Shown piece by piece: positions 1-12,848 of a stretch of 64,000 bases of DNA. Made by a program: the position numbers and the translations under genes. The stretch is from assembly GCF_963675165.1 (NCBI RefSeq), contig NC_087377.1, positions 12,510,632-12,574,631 on the forward strand, in the 5' to 3' direction. The notes below the pieces were generated by a model, which was not told the DNA's origin, searched no databases, and saw nothing but the letters and a program-made list of their open reading frames with translations. Positions within the stretch are counted from its first letter, which is position 1. The number at the start of each line of letters is the position of its first letter. The DNA comes from Halichondria panicea (lineage: Eukaryota > Porifera > Demospongiae > Suberitida > Halichondriidae).

Positions 1-414
1 GCAAGTACTTAGGTGCAGTTTTAATGATGCTGCGGTGGACTTGTACCAGCATAAGCTCTTCTCGACGCTGTTCTAGAGTAGTCCATCGCTACGCAGCGGT
101 GAACTTGGAATGACCCTCATGCCATAATTCTGGATGCTCTCAACTTGATCTTTGAGCTTGCTGCTTGCTTGCTTCCCAGCTCCTCCCCTTCTCTGCAGCA
201 AGCTGAGCTCTGTGGTTAGAGGCGCGGTTAATATTAACTCATAGTTAGTACGGGAACATCAGAAGGAATGCTGATAAGGCTGAAACCCGTCCCCCCCTTT
301 TTATGGCTGGGGACGGGCACGCCCATCTAGATTAAAGTATAGTACAAGTCAAGTCTGAGTGTATTTATACAAAATACCTTCAAGTTACAGTGTAACTTCG
401 CAAGAGGAGATCTC
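1..414. other. Upstream DNA of receptor gene 1
   Basis: I see no coding exon here. It is the immediate upstream region of the first receptor gene and must hold its promoter and 5' leader. There is no clear TATA element, and the paired GGAAGT motifs found upstream of the later type A genes are not recognisable. Confidence 0.4.
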
Positions 415-2049
415 ATGGCTGTTAAGATATGGCATTCTTTTGTCTTCAAAATATTGGTGTATGCTGGTAAGCTAATCTAGTCTCTCTAGACAGTGAATTA
501 ATAAGTATTCCACTCTCACAGTTATAATACAATGGTTGGTTGCAGGTATACGCTTGGTGCTTGGTGGTCTGACTCGTGACTACACTGAAACCCCCTGTGC
601 TGGTGATATGATCTCCCTCACTTGTACAGTGCCTGGGGCTTTACTGGAATGGGACGTGCCTGAACCAACGAGGGACATACAACTTGATGCTGGATCTGTA
701 GTCCCATTCCAACGAAATCAGTACACAATTAACACAGCTGTGTTGACGTTGAATTCCACCAGTTCAATGTTCTCCTCCAGTTTGAGTTTCCCTGCAACGG
801 ACGGGATCACTATTGGTTGTTTTCCTCTAACAGAGCCAATGATGAGGAACGAACTCACCATACTGACAGCAAGTAAGGTTCTGGGTTCTGTAGAGACATT
901 ATGACAGGACTATGAACCTTTTCTCTACAGCTGCTCCTTTACAACCGAATGGATTCAGTAACTCAATTTTGAGTACTTTAGCAAACAAAGTTAATGTTTC
1001 TGTTCGTTGGGATCCTCCTAATGGCAGAAATGATATCACCTACACAGTGACTATCTCACCTCCGGCCCAGCTCTCTGCAACTGTCACCTCTGTCACTGTG
1101 ACTGCTCAGTATAATGTGGACTACACTGTCAGTGTTGTGGCTACCAATTGTGCTGGGAACAGTACGGCAGCTGAGTACAACTTTAGGATTGGTGAGTTTT
1201 ATTTTTGACACACAGTGTCAACTCCTCCTCAGGCAATTACTGTCCTGTGTTGACCAACCCCATGAATGGAGTGTTTGGACCAACCACCAACAGTTTGCCA
1301 GGATCCACGATAACCATCCAGTGTGATGCTGGGTATGTGTCTACTGTTACAATGGTGACATGTGAGGGTACACTCATGTGGAGTCCAGACCCTGAGGCTA
1401 TTGAGTGTACATCACTAACCACACATACTCCCACAACTCGTGAGTTAAGCTTGTGGCTGTGTATGGATATATTAATTTTATTTTGTGTTAATTTTTCACA
1501 CAGTCCCCCCTCAAATGAATTGCACAGCTTCACTACCCCCACCACGAAATGGCACCATCAGTGGTCATTCAGTACCAGCTATTCCTGGTACACGAGTGGC
1601 CTTTCAGTGTGACGATGGACTGTTCCCTGAGGGAATAATGACTGTCACCTGTCTAGCTACAGGAGAGTGGGACAGGAACACGGGGGAAATTGTCTGCAGA
1701 GGCAAGCGTATTTATTACTTGCATACACTTGTAATCATAATTATTCTCTCCTGAACCAACTACAGCTGCTCTTTGTAATTGCGCCAGCCTATCTGATAGG
1801 AGTCAATTTGATGCAGCTGTCTCCATCAGTGTGGTTGTCACGGCAGCTCTATTCACAGTCATTGGATTGTTGATGGGACTCTTGATAATGTATTTGCTCA
1901 TGCGTAAGAAGGCAGCGTACTCCCCGTCAGCTGAAGGTCAAGCTAATGTAGGACACACTGTACCAGCTGGTCCTGTTTATGAGGAGGTGTCACCCAAAGA
2001 GGAGATTGAACTGAACACTAACCAGGCGTATGGACCATTAGGACAGTGA
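415..2049 (+). CDS. Receptor 1 (type A): Ig-FN3-CCP-CCP-TM-tyrosine tail
   Basis: Six exons rebuilt from splice signals: 415-466, 546-872, 931-1191, 1233-1439, 1504-1701 and 1766-2049, giving 442 residues with frame closed at every phase-1 junction. Exon 1 is a short signal peptide starting MAVKIWHS. Exon 2 is an Ig-like domain (cysteine pair around SLTC and IGC). Exon 3 is FN3, and exons 4 and 5 are sushi/CCP domains with four cysteines each. Exon 6 holds a transmembrane helix (about AAVSISVV to LLIMYLL), a basic stop-transfer stretch MRKK, and a cytoplasmic tail with VYEEV and NQAYGP. Exon 5 ends in a GC donor (AG|GCAAGC at 1702). It is probably a single-pass plasma-membrane receptor. Ligand and function are unknown. 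The domain calls are firm; the signalling role of the tail tyrosines is inferred from their conservation in the paralogues. Confidence 0.86.
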
Positions 2050-2255
2050 AACTTCTGTTAATGTGCATGCATGCTCATGCACAATTTTGACCACTTAAGA
2101 ACAAATGTATACAGCAAAATTTGTTCATTAAAAGCCACTATATCTTTTATACTACTAAAAACGAAGCTATATTAAACGAGTGGTGCAAGCTGCGCTGTGC
2201 TAATGCCTCTCGCCATGTTTTGCTCCGCTTAAAGTGTTATATGTCACATTCAAAT

Positions 2256-2306
2256 ACTAATACCTCTTCTATAATTATATAATATGATTATAGAAGAGGT
2301 ATTAGT
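2256..2306. repeat. Short perfect hairpin
   Basis: Two arms of about 20 bases (ACTAATACCTCTTCTATAAT and its reverse complement) flank a short AT loop just downstream of receptor gene 1. It could be a tiny inverted-repeat element or a cruciform; nothing shows a role in termination. Confidence 0.7.
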
Positions 2307-2334
2307 TTTCTTTGTATACTGTTAAGTTATTATT

Positions 2335-2374
2335 ATGCTTTGGTGCGTATGCGCAAGCGAGGTATATATACGGT

Positions 2375-2418
<44 letters not shown>

Positions 2419-2700
2419 TAGACTGCTACAGCTGCTCAAGGATGAATCAAGTGCAAGTAAGAGTTTCTATAGGCTTCTAGCAACGTTTTCTTGGATTCTG
2501 ATTCGTGGATTTGCAAAATAATGCTTCATTCTCGAGTTATACCTAGTTTTGCTTACTTGGAAGGCCATTGAGAAGAGTGCGTAGCAAAAGAGTGTTACTA
2601 CTCTACTTAGTAGTTAGCGCTGCACTAAAATGCTAGCTATTGGTAGCTGTAACAGTGATAAGAGAGCTGCAAGGCTATTAATTTTAGACTTTGTATTTTT
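2335..2700 (+). mobile_element. Dispersed GCCTCGGTG-type repeat, copy 1
   Basis: This is a member of a dispersed non-coding family. It opens with a GC-rich GTGCG.ATGCGCAAGCGAGGTATA block, followed by a GT microsatellite (2384-2414), an AGCTGCTCAAGGAT block and an AGTAAGAGTTTCTATAGGCTTCTAG block. The same succession recurs at 7213-7600 on this strand and, inverted, at 27990-28380; a partial inverted copy lies near 49150-49320. No protein is encoded. A non-autonomous DNA transposon is likely, but exact ends and target duplications are not resolved. Confidence 0.65.
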
Positions 2701-2972
2701 GGCACCATCCTCAATCATGATCGATCATTTCCCACTCCCTGAGCTTCCCTGTGTAGCAGCCATATGTAAAAATGTTCATCATGGTAATCATATCTGTGTA
2801 TCATAGGGTCACCACCAGAGGACGTTTGACATACATGCATGAATAATTACAAGTGCTAGTGTATATTTGGCATGGACGTTATCAAGCAAGGACATCAATG
2901 CACTGAACTTATATAGTGATTCGTGCACACATGTCGATTACATAATGAGTATCCATTTATCAGCCATCTCAC

Positions 2973-3134
2973 CAGTTTGAGCAGTGTCTCCAGGAGGTTG
3001 ATGTGTTGAGGGTAGTGTCTGTGTTGTAGTGTCTCAGCACAGAGGGGGAGGAGGGAGAACACTCTGTCACCACACCCACTCACACTGCTTAGCTCTCCAA
3101 GCAGGAGATTGAAACTGGAGGGGGTGTACAAGAC
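2973..3134 (-). pseudogene. Stray exon A of a HEAT-like gene
   Basis: Read on the minus strand, this stretch encodes a leucine-rich alpha-helical segment containing LLGELSSVSGCGD and ETLLKLV, ending at a plausible GTGAGA donor. A second copy lies at 56289-56452 with nearly the same residues. No complete gene surrounds either copy. It seems to be an exon of a gene with helical repeats that was carried along during duplication of the receptor cluster. The family assignment is weak; the repeated presence is directly visible. Confidence 0.45.
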
Positions 3135-3381
3135 TAGAAAACTGCTATTACGTATAACTCTACAATTAGTGCCTCTATTTACATAACACAACACATAAGC
3201 TCATTTGAGGGATCTCTTGTGTACACTGGCTCACCCTTATCACAAACACCTTGTACATAAGCTAGCATACCTTTATCCCATACCCCATAAAGCTATAAAG
3301 CTCCATACATCGTCACGGAAACACTACAACAGTATGCTCACCAATCGTCCCACATATGGTTTCAGACAATCCTTGTTCACC

Positions 3382-3393
3382 TGTGTGTGTGTG

Positions 3394-3425
<32 letters not shown>

Positions 3426-3436
3426 TGTGTGTGTGC
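3382..3436. repeat. GT/GC-GT microsatellite
   Basis: An alternating GT run with interspersed GCGT units. It sits beside a short conserved block reading VNKDCL on the minus strand (about 3350-3395), which recurs near 27270 and 50770. Confidence 0.9.
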
Positions 3437-4060
3437 TTCTACGATTGCAATTAGGCCTCTATACGACTTTCAGGCAAACGTAGGGGGTGGGCGGTTATTT
3501 GATATGGGAAGTTCGACAGTTAACTACGGTACTAGAATTGTTCCATTTAAAAACTATGAAAATTGAAAATTATGAGCTAACCTACTACTAATTAAATGAT
3601 TGTACTTTCAAGAATCGATCCTAAAATACAACATTTGACCCGCCTAAGAGTTGAGAGCTATTTGACAAAACTGTGGAACTAGGTAAGTTTCCCTCAACAT
3701 GCTGAACAATGCTGCACAATGTAATTGCACAGCTATTGTATAATAATTATTGTACCAGGTGTCATACAGTACACAGGGGAGCATCTGTACAATGTAATTG
3801 CACATTAACTAAACACACCGTCCATGGAAACACTCTACCGTATAGCCGGTAATTTACGGGGTTCAAAACATTCGTAGCTGAGCAATATTAACAATTCGTG
3901 GGATGCATTTTTGTGGCTCTGGGATATGTAAGTCTACCTGCACAGACTCATCAATATCATGCACAACAAGATACCTTAATTCAGTTATTATAGAGCTAAT
4001 TTAATAAATTTTTGCTGCAGAAATACATCGTCCACATTTGTGTTCTAATCAACCACTCAC

Positions 4061-4163
4061 CACTTTATCGATGTGCTGCTCTATCAGCTGCACTCCCCTG
4101 GTCTGTGTGACCACCCTCCAGGTCTCCTGAGAGTAGAGCCTCACACCCACAGCCACATAGTAC
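4061..4163 (-). pseudogene. Stray exon C of a HEAT-like gene
   Basis: A 103-base minus-strand exon bounded by a CAG acceptor and a GTGAGT donor. It encodes YYVAVGVRLYSQETWRVV and then a segment ending EQHIDKVV. An equal-length copy lies at 30028-30130 with HIHKVV in place of HIDKVV. Open frame and intact splice sites suggest recent function or recent copying, but no flanking exons make a complete gene. I cannot name the family with certainty. Confidence 0.5.
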
Positions 4164-4539
4164 CTGAGGGGATCGAGAGATAGTGAAATACAGTGGAATA
4201 ATGAACAAAGACCTTCAGAGAAAAGTAACAATGTAACAGTGCGAATTTCCTACACAAAGTATAATTCTGAGCGAAGCAAGGCTCTAATCAGAGAATTGGC
4301 GGTGGTGGTCGAAGATGACAGCGCGGACACATTCATTAGAACTATGGCTTAGTTTTAGTTGCTGTAAACTGTAACAGTTAATTGACTTCAAAGTTGGAGG
4401 AGGTGCTAGTGATTGTACTTTGTACTAAAGACATCAGCTCAATCAATTCTACAGCTCAGCTGGAGCTACAAAATGGATCTTAAATTGACGATTCAGGACA
4501 TTTACAACACACAACCTTCTGACGCACATCAACATTAGT

Positions 4540-4860
4540 GTATGTGATGAATACAGGTAGTGAGGTAGCACTACAGTGTATCCCTATAGATACAATCTGC
4601 AGGATAATCTCCACGTATCAAGTGGTGAACAACCTACTGTACACAGGTAAGACCAAGAGGAAGAGTATGCAACACCAATAGTCTGTACACAGGAGGCAAA
4701 CTCACTATTGCATGTAACCACAGTCACTTGAGATACAACAATAACAATAACAATGCTGATAAGGAAGAGCAATGAATAAAATTAGTGGTAATCATCACTA
4801 ACGTTTATTCATCTATTCATGCAAATTAATTTTAAGATTTTACAGTTTATACAACAGCAT
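4540..4860. repeat. Segment paralogous to 16.2-16.65 kb
   Basis: The sequence around CCACAGTCACTTGAGATACAA through TTTACAGTTTATACAACAGC is repeated near 16240-16330 and 16590-16630. The second copy is interrupted by a 260-base inverted-repeat element. This copy therefore represents the empty site. Confidence 0.75.
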
Positions 4861-5424
4861 GTGGTTGTGACGTAGGTTAGACAGAATGCTTACTACGGTT
4901 AGTGAAGTTGCGTACTCTTCCTAATGAACTTTTAGTAAGACATTATAGTCGTTTTTACGCACAATTAAGTTTGCGAGACTATGATAATGCAAATGAGTTC
5001 TTGTTGTGCTATTATAGAGCAGCATCAATATTCGGGCCAATCAATTATCTCGTACAGAGAGCAGATTGAGAAGTTGTCTTCCACTGACAATACTCGTTGT
5101 AAGGGCTAAACAACAAATATAATCCACTACAAGCCTTCCCTTAATTGTCAGAAAAGAGCTGCATATAAAGCTTAATCCGAAACGATATAAAAGTTTAATT
5201 AAACTGCGTTGTCCTATAAATTATTATATCAATAGAACTGTTAGCTTAAGAGGAACAGCTACAGCTGCAAGGCCGGGCAGACAATGTGCCACCAGGTGGC
5301 AGTATAGATTTGCATTAATTAGGAGGGTGTGTGGCAATCAAAAATCGTTTTGCGCACAAGGAAATTTGGGATTTCCGTAGCAGCAATTTTTATCAATTAT
5401 GAACTTACAAAGTGGTAAATATAA
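4861..5424. other. Non-coding, nothing recognised
   Basis: AT-rich DNA without supported exons, inverted repeats or tandem repeats that I could confirm. Confidence 0.4.
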
Positions 5425-5878
5425 AGTCCCCGTTCCGTTTACGTAGTACGTGCATAATACACTGATACAGCGCAAATTAAACGCTAAAAAGGACGCTCAA
5501 GATAAGAGCTTTTTTCTGTTGTTAAAATTACTTTGGTCACCCATGCAGCTATAGTTATCATGCAATTTTGCAGCTTGCTAGCTTTGTATTATAGCTACAT
5601 GTAAGATAGCTATAGCAATTATGCTAAGATTAAAATATTGCAGTGAATGGTGCGTTATATTTCTTTGTTAGATCTATGTAGAACTATAGGCTTATAGCTA
5701 AGCAAAATTTAGTTGGATATTATGTTACTAGAGGATTGTCGCTTTGTATTTAAAAACACAGCACACCGCATTTGTAAAGTACAATGGTATATAGCAACGA
5801 TACAGTAAAATCCGCTTTTAATACAGTACTTATCAAAATGGAAACACTTTAAACGTACTACGCAAACGGAATGGGATA
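5425..5878. mobile_element. Inverted-repeat element with CGTTTACGTAGTACG termini
   Basis: A left end reading GTTCCGTTTACGTAGTACG (5431-5449) matches, in reverse complement and with a few mismatches, the right end at 5854-5877. A further fragment of the same end lies at about 6474-6513. No coding capacity is seen. It is consistent with a MITE-like non-autonomous DNA element; target duplications were not identified. Confidence 0.5.
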
Positions 5879-7200
5879 TTGACCGATGTATACGTATATA
5901 GACAGATAACTAAGTCAGATAAGTATGGTATACTATTGCAATTGTTTTTTTGGGCGAAGCCACTATACCTAAAACATTGTGGCAATACAGCAGCATAATA
6001 ATACATGCCTCCAATTGTGTCAATACTTTACAGTGGTCTGGTCATACAAGGGTGTCCAGTATAATGCTCTCTCCAACACGTGTCACTTTCAACATCATCC
6101 TGCAATACGGTTTTTCACATAAATTCTTACAACAATAATTAATTATATAGTACCTTCAAAAAAGTACGACCACCATTTTGAAAGAACTTTAGACGTGAGA
6201 GGGAATCAGGCGTATTTTTTGCGAATGGCGTGCTTTCCCTCTAGGCAGTTGGCGTCTCACAACTATAATGTATATACATGTGAAAAGCAGTAGATCTAGT
6301 ATGTACAATAATTATAAATCAACATAGCATCAAGTATGTACAGCATATAGCTAAGTAACTAGTCTAGCTACGATACTCGAGGTGACTAGGATTGTCTCTT
6401 TGTTTGTTTTTTTGCAAAATGTATACTTGCAACGTGCAACGGTAAATTGCAACGCTTTTAATACAGTGTAAACGTACTGGCGTACTACATAAACGGAACT
6501 TATATTGACCGCTTACAATAATAGTGCAACATACGCTATGATAAGTACAGTCGAAACGGCAGTGGTTCTTAGTCAGACATGCATGCAATGAAACTAAGTT
6601 TTATGTGTTAACGAATAGCTATAGCGCTCCGGACATTCACCGGGACCAGAGTAGTCTCACAGTAAAGAAGCCAGAACTCAAGTGTGGCTGTATAGTGCGC
6701 ATTTGATGTATCAAGCTTTAAAATGAAACTGTATTTAGCTAGCTTCAATGCATGTGTACAAGGTTTAATTTATACTTTTTAGCTTTTACCCAACTAAGCT
6801 TTTTACCATTTGAAAATCTGTCAAAACAAATCACTTTTTTTGCTGAGGCTATCTATCCTAGCTAGCTGTTAACGCAGTGCCATGGCATCTAAGTGAAAAT
6901 ACACACACAAACAAACACACTTACTATACCGTCTTTCTTCTAATTACAGCGCTGCTGAAGATTTTCAGTGGCGCACAAATAGAACAAGAAAACCATAATT
7001 CCAGTTTGGCACTTATAATATTATTTAGAGTGGTGCTTAGCAACGTAGAGTACTATAGTATAGCTGTTTCCACGAAGCTATCAGATCAGTTGTACATGTA
7101 GCCTCGAATTAAGGATGCGTTATTTCTAATTATGTAAGCGCTAGCAACTTGGCGCTTAATTGGATAATTTATTTTGTGAATTTGGCCCTTTAATTAGAGT
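5879..7200. other. Non-coding, repeat fragments only
   Basis: I find no exon here that can be supported by homology to other parts of the window. A solitary end of the 5.4 kb inverted-repeat element is present near 6474-6513. The remainder is AT-rich unique-looking DNA. Confidence 0.4.
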
Positions 7201-7212
7201 GGCACTGTAATT

Positions 7213-7760
7213 ATGCCTCGCGGTGCACATACGCAAGCGAGGTATACGGTAGTGTGTTTGTGTGTGTGCATGTGTGTGTGTGTGTAGACTATTTCAGCTG
7301 CTCAAGGATCAATGAAGTGCAAGTAAGAGTTTCTATAGGCTTCTAGTCATGTTTTCTTGGCTTGCTATTTGTGGATTTGCAAAATAAAGCTTCGTTCTCG
7401 AGTTATGCCTAGTTTTGCTTACTTGGAATGCCATTGCAGCCTTTTCAGAAGAGTCTGTAGCAAAACTCGTTCACCGAGTGTTGCTACTCTACTTAGTAGT
7501 TAGTTCTGCACTAGAACGCTAGCTGCAACCAAGAGTGAGAAGAGAGCTGCAAGGCTCTGCTGACTTGCAGCCATTAATTTTAGCTTTAGGCATCAATCGT
7601 TTTTAACAACAATCATGTGTCGATCACTACCCACTATTTGAGTTTCCCTGGGATTGCATGCGCAGCAAAAATAATATAAAAGCTAGCTATTAGTAGTTTT
7701 ATGTTATGTAGCTTTGGCACCTCCACCGAGGCATCAGCACCCGCGGTGCTTTCATTAGAA
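7213..7760 (+). mobile_element. Dispersed GCCTCGGTG-type repeat, copy 2
   Basis: This is the longest plus-strand copy of the family seen at 2.3 kb. It begins ATGCCTCGCGGTGCACATACG, continues through a GT run and the CAGCTGCTCAAGGATCAATG block, and ends near CTCCACCGAGGCATCAGC. The copy at 27.84-28.38 kb is inverted and includes both outer blocks. The related GCCTCGG motifs at the two ends suggest short imperfect terminal inverted repeats of a non-autonomous element of about 550 bases. Confidence 0.65.
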
Positions 7761-8095
7761 GAAGTAAATAACTCACTTATTGTGCTATGAAACTTGGGCA
7801 ATATAGGCTTCAATTGGTCTCCACTTTGTTGAGCCCCATTCAACCTTTTACTTGCTTGTCCTTCCTGCATAATTATTATATTGTAGAGTTATTATACAGG
7901 GTGTCATACAGGATTTTAAAGTATAGAGGGGGGAAATATAAGGCATTCTTTTAAAAAAAGTCAACTGCATGTTATTTCAATACCCTGGTTAGTAGCTATG
8001 GATACTCAGTCATACAACATTACTAATACCTGAATGCAAATTTTAGGGGGGGGTTGGAGCCAGGGGGGATACTCCCCCTGTGTACTGTATGACAC

Positions 8096-8370
8096 CCTGG
8101 TACAATTGGTACAATAATTATTATACAATAGCTGTGCAATTACATTGTACAGATGCTCCCCTGTGTACTGTATGACACCTGGTACAATACAATATAGCTG
8201 TGCAGTTACATTGTACAGATGCTCCCTTGTGTACTGTACGACACCTGGTACAATACAATAGTTGTGCAATTAGATGCTCCCTTGTGTACTGTACGACACC
8301 TGGTACAATACAATAGCTGTGCAATTACATTGTACAGATGCTTCCTTGTGTACTGTATGAAACCCTGGTA
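8096..8370. repeat. Tandem repeat, about 55-66 bp unit
   Basis: Four to five head-to-tail units contain GATGCTCCCTTGTGTACTGT, ACACCTGGTACAATACAATA and GTGCAATTACATTGTAC. Unit starts lie at 8152, 8218, 8273 and 8337; the third unit is shortened. A single related unit occurs near 3720-3800 in the opposite orientation. It has no coding role; open frames across it are products of the repeat. Confidence 0.85.
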
Positions 8371-8414
8371 CAATAATTATTATACAATAGCTGTGCTTTT
8401 GGTTGATATCTCAT

Positions 8415-8564
8415 TTAAGCGCATACTCAATTTAGCATTAATTACAAATTCGCTAAAATTTGCTAATTAGTACCCGTACTATATAATATACTATTATAAA
8501 CGGGTACTAATTTTAGCAAATTTTAGCGAATTTGTAATTAATGCTAAATTGAGTATACGCTTAA
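8415..8564. mobile_element. Palindromic hairpin element bounded by TTAA
   Basis: Two nearly perfect arms of about 65-70 bases surround a short AT loop at 8480-8500, so the unit can fold into one long hairpin. Both outer ends read TTAA, which would fit piggyBac-type target sites but is also simply part of the palindrome. No protein is encoded. Confidence 0.7.
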
Positions 8565-9059
8565 AAGACAAATTATAATATACTTTTGTATGGTGTACTT
8601 TTGAGAGATGATAATAAGCAAGCTCTCTTTTTCATCTGTATCTGACTCCAAACTTTCCATTCAGCCTTAAAACTCATGTAACTTGCATGTACATCTTGTG
8701 CTGATGAATTTGCTACAAATCCGCCAAAATCAGTACCCTTAAAACAGTTGATACATGAGACATCAACCAAAATGATTGACCCTTATAATTATATAGTTGA
8801 TGTGGTGGGTAGGTGAGTAGAGCATTGCGTAGTAAATACTGATGTGTGCAACTGCTTGAGGCTCCAAAAACCCTCGTGTTGATAGGGGGGTAATAGAGGG
8901 ATTTGAAAACAGAATCCTCCTCAAGTCCCCCATGTTAACCCGACCCCTCCTAGAGTAGTGAGGCGACAGATAGGTGCATTAACTTCACACTCATTACCAC
9001 TGACTATAGATCTACCACATGCCAATATCAATTGTACTGACTGCATACTCACCAGCATC

Positions 9060-9190
9060 ACAGGAGTTTCTTTGCTAGTTGCTCCTTTCCAATCTTACTG
9101 AGATGGTCCTCCAGCTCTCTCCATATATATCGGTCGTAGAACAACTCTTCATTCACTCACTTCTTCAATTTTGTCAACAGTTGAGATAAA
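9060..9190 (-). pseudogene. Decayed second-half death-domain exon
   Basis: On the minus strand this encodes a stretch starting WRELEDHLSKIGKEQLAKK and ending at a GTGAGT donor, clearly related to the intact death-domain exon at 17483-17645. Upstream of the WREL block the frame is closed by stops, and a TGA lies just before the donor. It is an isolated exon relic without the first-half exon nearby. Confidence 0.6.
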
Positions 9191-12100
9191 CCAGGGTACT
9201 AGGTAAAGGGTCATATCTACAATCATGAGATAACTATATGAAGGAGGGTCACAGTAGAAAAAAGACCATTACATTAGCTTGCAGAGCATCTACTTTTCTT
9301 ACATGAATCAAGTGTGTCACCATCACTCCAGCAAGATATCAGGCTGACAATTATATTATAGAGGTCCTAATGTATCGAGGGTGATAACATACAGTCATGA
9401 GAGTTTATGGGAGTTGTCTTGTTACTAGCTATCACATGCACTATACTCACATGCAGTTACAGCTTATACAGCTGGGATATAATTAATACACAGACACACA
9501 CACACATGCACAGTCAGCTTTACTGTATTCCTCTGTGGCTACGCCCCGAGGCATAATATATAATATTATAGGCATGATCTGCCACCTATTAGTCACTATT
9601 AACACTCTCATTTTGCTCATTTTGCGCACCCATGTATAATAGTCAAAGAAAGTGAGATAGAATATATAGTGGATTTTAATTGTTACGAAATCTGGACAAG
9701 GTATCCACAAAACCAGCATTATAATTATACTTGCAGTTTTGTGGCAGCAGTGCGACTTCCAGAGATTGAATACTTGATTTGGTAAAGAGTGTTAACCAAA
9801 CATATGAAAAACAAACATTGTTCATTAGCTTTTAGACATCAATTTTTTACCAAACACAATTAATCTCTACATGCACTGGTCTCTAGATTTATAGCGTTAT
9901 ACCTACAACCAATTATTTATTATTAGAAAGGAGGAACGAGTTACTCCCCACTCATGACCAATGAAAAAGTGCCTATGCTGACAGCCAGAGGTTAACACCC
10001 GTTAGCTTATTATTAGAATGTGCTGGATCTGAACAATTTACCCGGTTAATTTTCTCTTTCCGTTCTAATACTTGAAAATAAAAATCGGCCTGGGAACGAG
10101 GCTACCACAAACAGACCAGCTGATGTTCAATTTACAAATGCCGCAGCAATCCATATACACATGATTATACAAGTTGTGTATACATGCAACTGTATTATGT
10201 CATTGTGTATATACATTAATTTTTTGTTGTTATTATTATGTGTATGTGTGTGCACTTGACTAATGTGTACATTGTTTACTTAGTTAATTTGTACTATAGC
10301 TATGGTTTCTGTTATAGGTATGTTAAGTAGGTTAATTACTTCCTGTGGAACAGAGCCTCCTTTTGTGTTAACAATAGATTCTTTGTTGTAAAGAGGCCCT
10401 GTGTGTCTCTCTTGTTTTTGGTGCATGTATGATCTCTGTTTTGTCAGTTGTTACTTTTGTCTATCTTGTTTAATGTTAAATCCTTGTCAAATCTTGAGCT
10501 GACTCCGCCGCTTAGCTAGTTCTAGCACTCAACTCTGCCAACATTTTTTACGTACAGCTGAAAGTTAGAGCTATAATTATATAGCTGACTATTTAAGAAT
10601 ACATAGCCTAAACATGATCATACTTGAAAAATAATTTGTATAAATGCTTGTATTATACCTGTTTCAAATAATTATATAGAGATACATGCATAATTATAGA
10701 GAATTAAAGCACCAATGAATTCATTATGATACTATAGCTCTGCGCGTGCATGCAGGGTGATGACCTAATGTAGGAGGGAACAATACAAAGACAATTGGCA
10801 TGATGACTTGATGCAAAGTGTTGTCATGTGTGCTAAAAGTTGTCAGTATAAGCCGTTAAAATACAATCAAAGGCTATATATATAGCATTCCTATTATGAT
10901 TGATACATTATGGTAACAATGTAAGAATCATCCAAAGGACAATGGAGCTCTATATATAACTAACCTCATAGATACCCACAGTGTATACACCATGTCATAT
11001 ACCGTATAGCGCGACAGTGTCAACAGAATTAACATGTATAGGTCCAGCCACAGTGATGAGGGTGGATGGTAGAGTGGCTGAATTAATTGGCAAACATTTC
11101 GTACAAAGGTGACAATTACATTATTTCGTAAACATCATGACAATTAAGGCGCCATGGACTCTAAACTTAGCGCCAACTAATTTTCTTGGTTCTAATTGGG
11201 CGCCAAATGAAGCCATCAAATCTATATTTATCTTGCAATTTCAAAGTGGCTGTCACACAAAATGAGGCTCCAGTTGAGACTCATACATTTTTCTCCATGT
11301 AAAATTAATCTTTTATGGCGCCTAAATAATTTAAGCAGAAAATCAAGTGTGTTTGAGTAATGTTGAACCAACGGAACTTCCCTATTACATAGGGAGTTAC
11401 TCACAAGTAGTGAATACACTTAAGGTGTTTACTGTTGACGCTATTGGTGCTGTTATTGCTCAGGAGTGCATGTTATGATATGAATTTTCGCAAGATAAGG
11501 TAATCCCAATCACTACTTATAATAACTAGCACAATAAACGAGTATTACAATTAATACTAGCTATAGCTATAGTGGCCTAGTTATACTATGCACACACAGT
11601 ATTAAATATAACACATTATGCATTATATATAATTATGCTATGAGTGTTTATAGCAACTAGGAAGCAACAGATATACATGTAGGCCTCCTTCAACAGGCCT
11701 CTTCATGAAGTGCAGTAGGCGTGAGAACGAGGCTAAGCCTAACATGCATGAATATTTCAAGGCAGGAAAAACTGACATGCATTTGCCTCAATATAGTATA
11801 GAGATACATAATTATATAGGAAACTGAGATGACCCAATATTAATAGTAAAATAACAACAGTACTTGGCATCATGTATAAAGTGTGTGGGTTAAAATTAAT
11901 TATCATGTACTCAAAAGCTTTGTCACCTATGTGTAAAATTAGGGGCTATAAATTTCTATCAATGCAGATCTATTGATTCTATTACAGGTACGTTATAAAA
12001 GCCACCCAAGCTTCCCCCAATGCCTAAAAGCCTAAGCACAAATTAAATTAGGCTGGGGTAAGGTGAATTCCAGCTAGACACACCCAACAGTGTCAATTGG

Positions 12101-12848
12101 AATCAACTAGCTGTACATGTTATGATTTGGACTGTACAATGCCACCCACTATAATTAATCATTGTCCTATAATTACACCATCTTGTATACATCTACAAAA
12201 GAACCTTATTACACACACTTTTGCAAACCTAACCAGCACATGTACACCTTTTAATTCTCATACCCATGCATGCACTCCAAAAAAATAACGAGTGCTGCAA
12301 TTAATTAAGCTGCATTGTGCTAATGCCTCTCGCCATGTTTTGCTTTTGCTCAAAAAGAATAATCTTCAAGGATAGAAGCAACTTGTTATTTAAATGGCCT
12401 GTAGCCAAACAGTGGGAGCAACCATCAACCTCTATATATACCACACACATCACACACCCTCACCACTCATTCTTCTCACACGGCTCTCCTGGCTTGTGAT
12501 AGTGTGAGTCCATACATCATCCCCTCCTCATTTTGGGGGTCAGTGAACCACATGCATGAGTATACATCTGCTGGTCTGTGTGGGCCGGGTCGTCATGGAT
12601 ACAATACAGCACCACCCAACATAATTCTATAACTACAGCAAGATATCACATAATCATATATAGGTGATGAAGTCCTAATTACATATATAGGAGATCTATA
12701 TGGAGCTAGTTTGCTCTCATGAACGAAACTGTTATATGTTTCTGGTTTGCTTAATTTGTAACCAAAACATGCAGTGTTGTTATAGAAATGTGTTATGTAA
12801 ATAAACGTTCACTTTCACTTTCAAGAATATACTCAATGGATGCACTTA
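9191..12848. other. Non-coding interval
   Basis: No supported exon. A solitary end of the GCCTGGGATCGAGGCTA repeat family appears at about 10085-10105, and a decayed short copy at about 11681-11735. The rest is AT-rich with scattered TATATA and TAATTAT motifs. Confidence 0.4.

Noticed and set aside
3205..3483. 92-codon frame with Cys-Val repeats
   Set aside because: It is the GT microsatellite at 3382-3436 translated; the opposite strand shows the more plausible stray exon block.
8006..8470. Three overlapping open frames on both strands
   Set aside because: They arise from the 55-66 base tandem repeat; repeated residues mirror the repeat unit and do not resemble a protein family.
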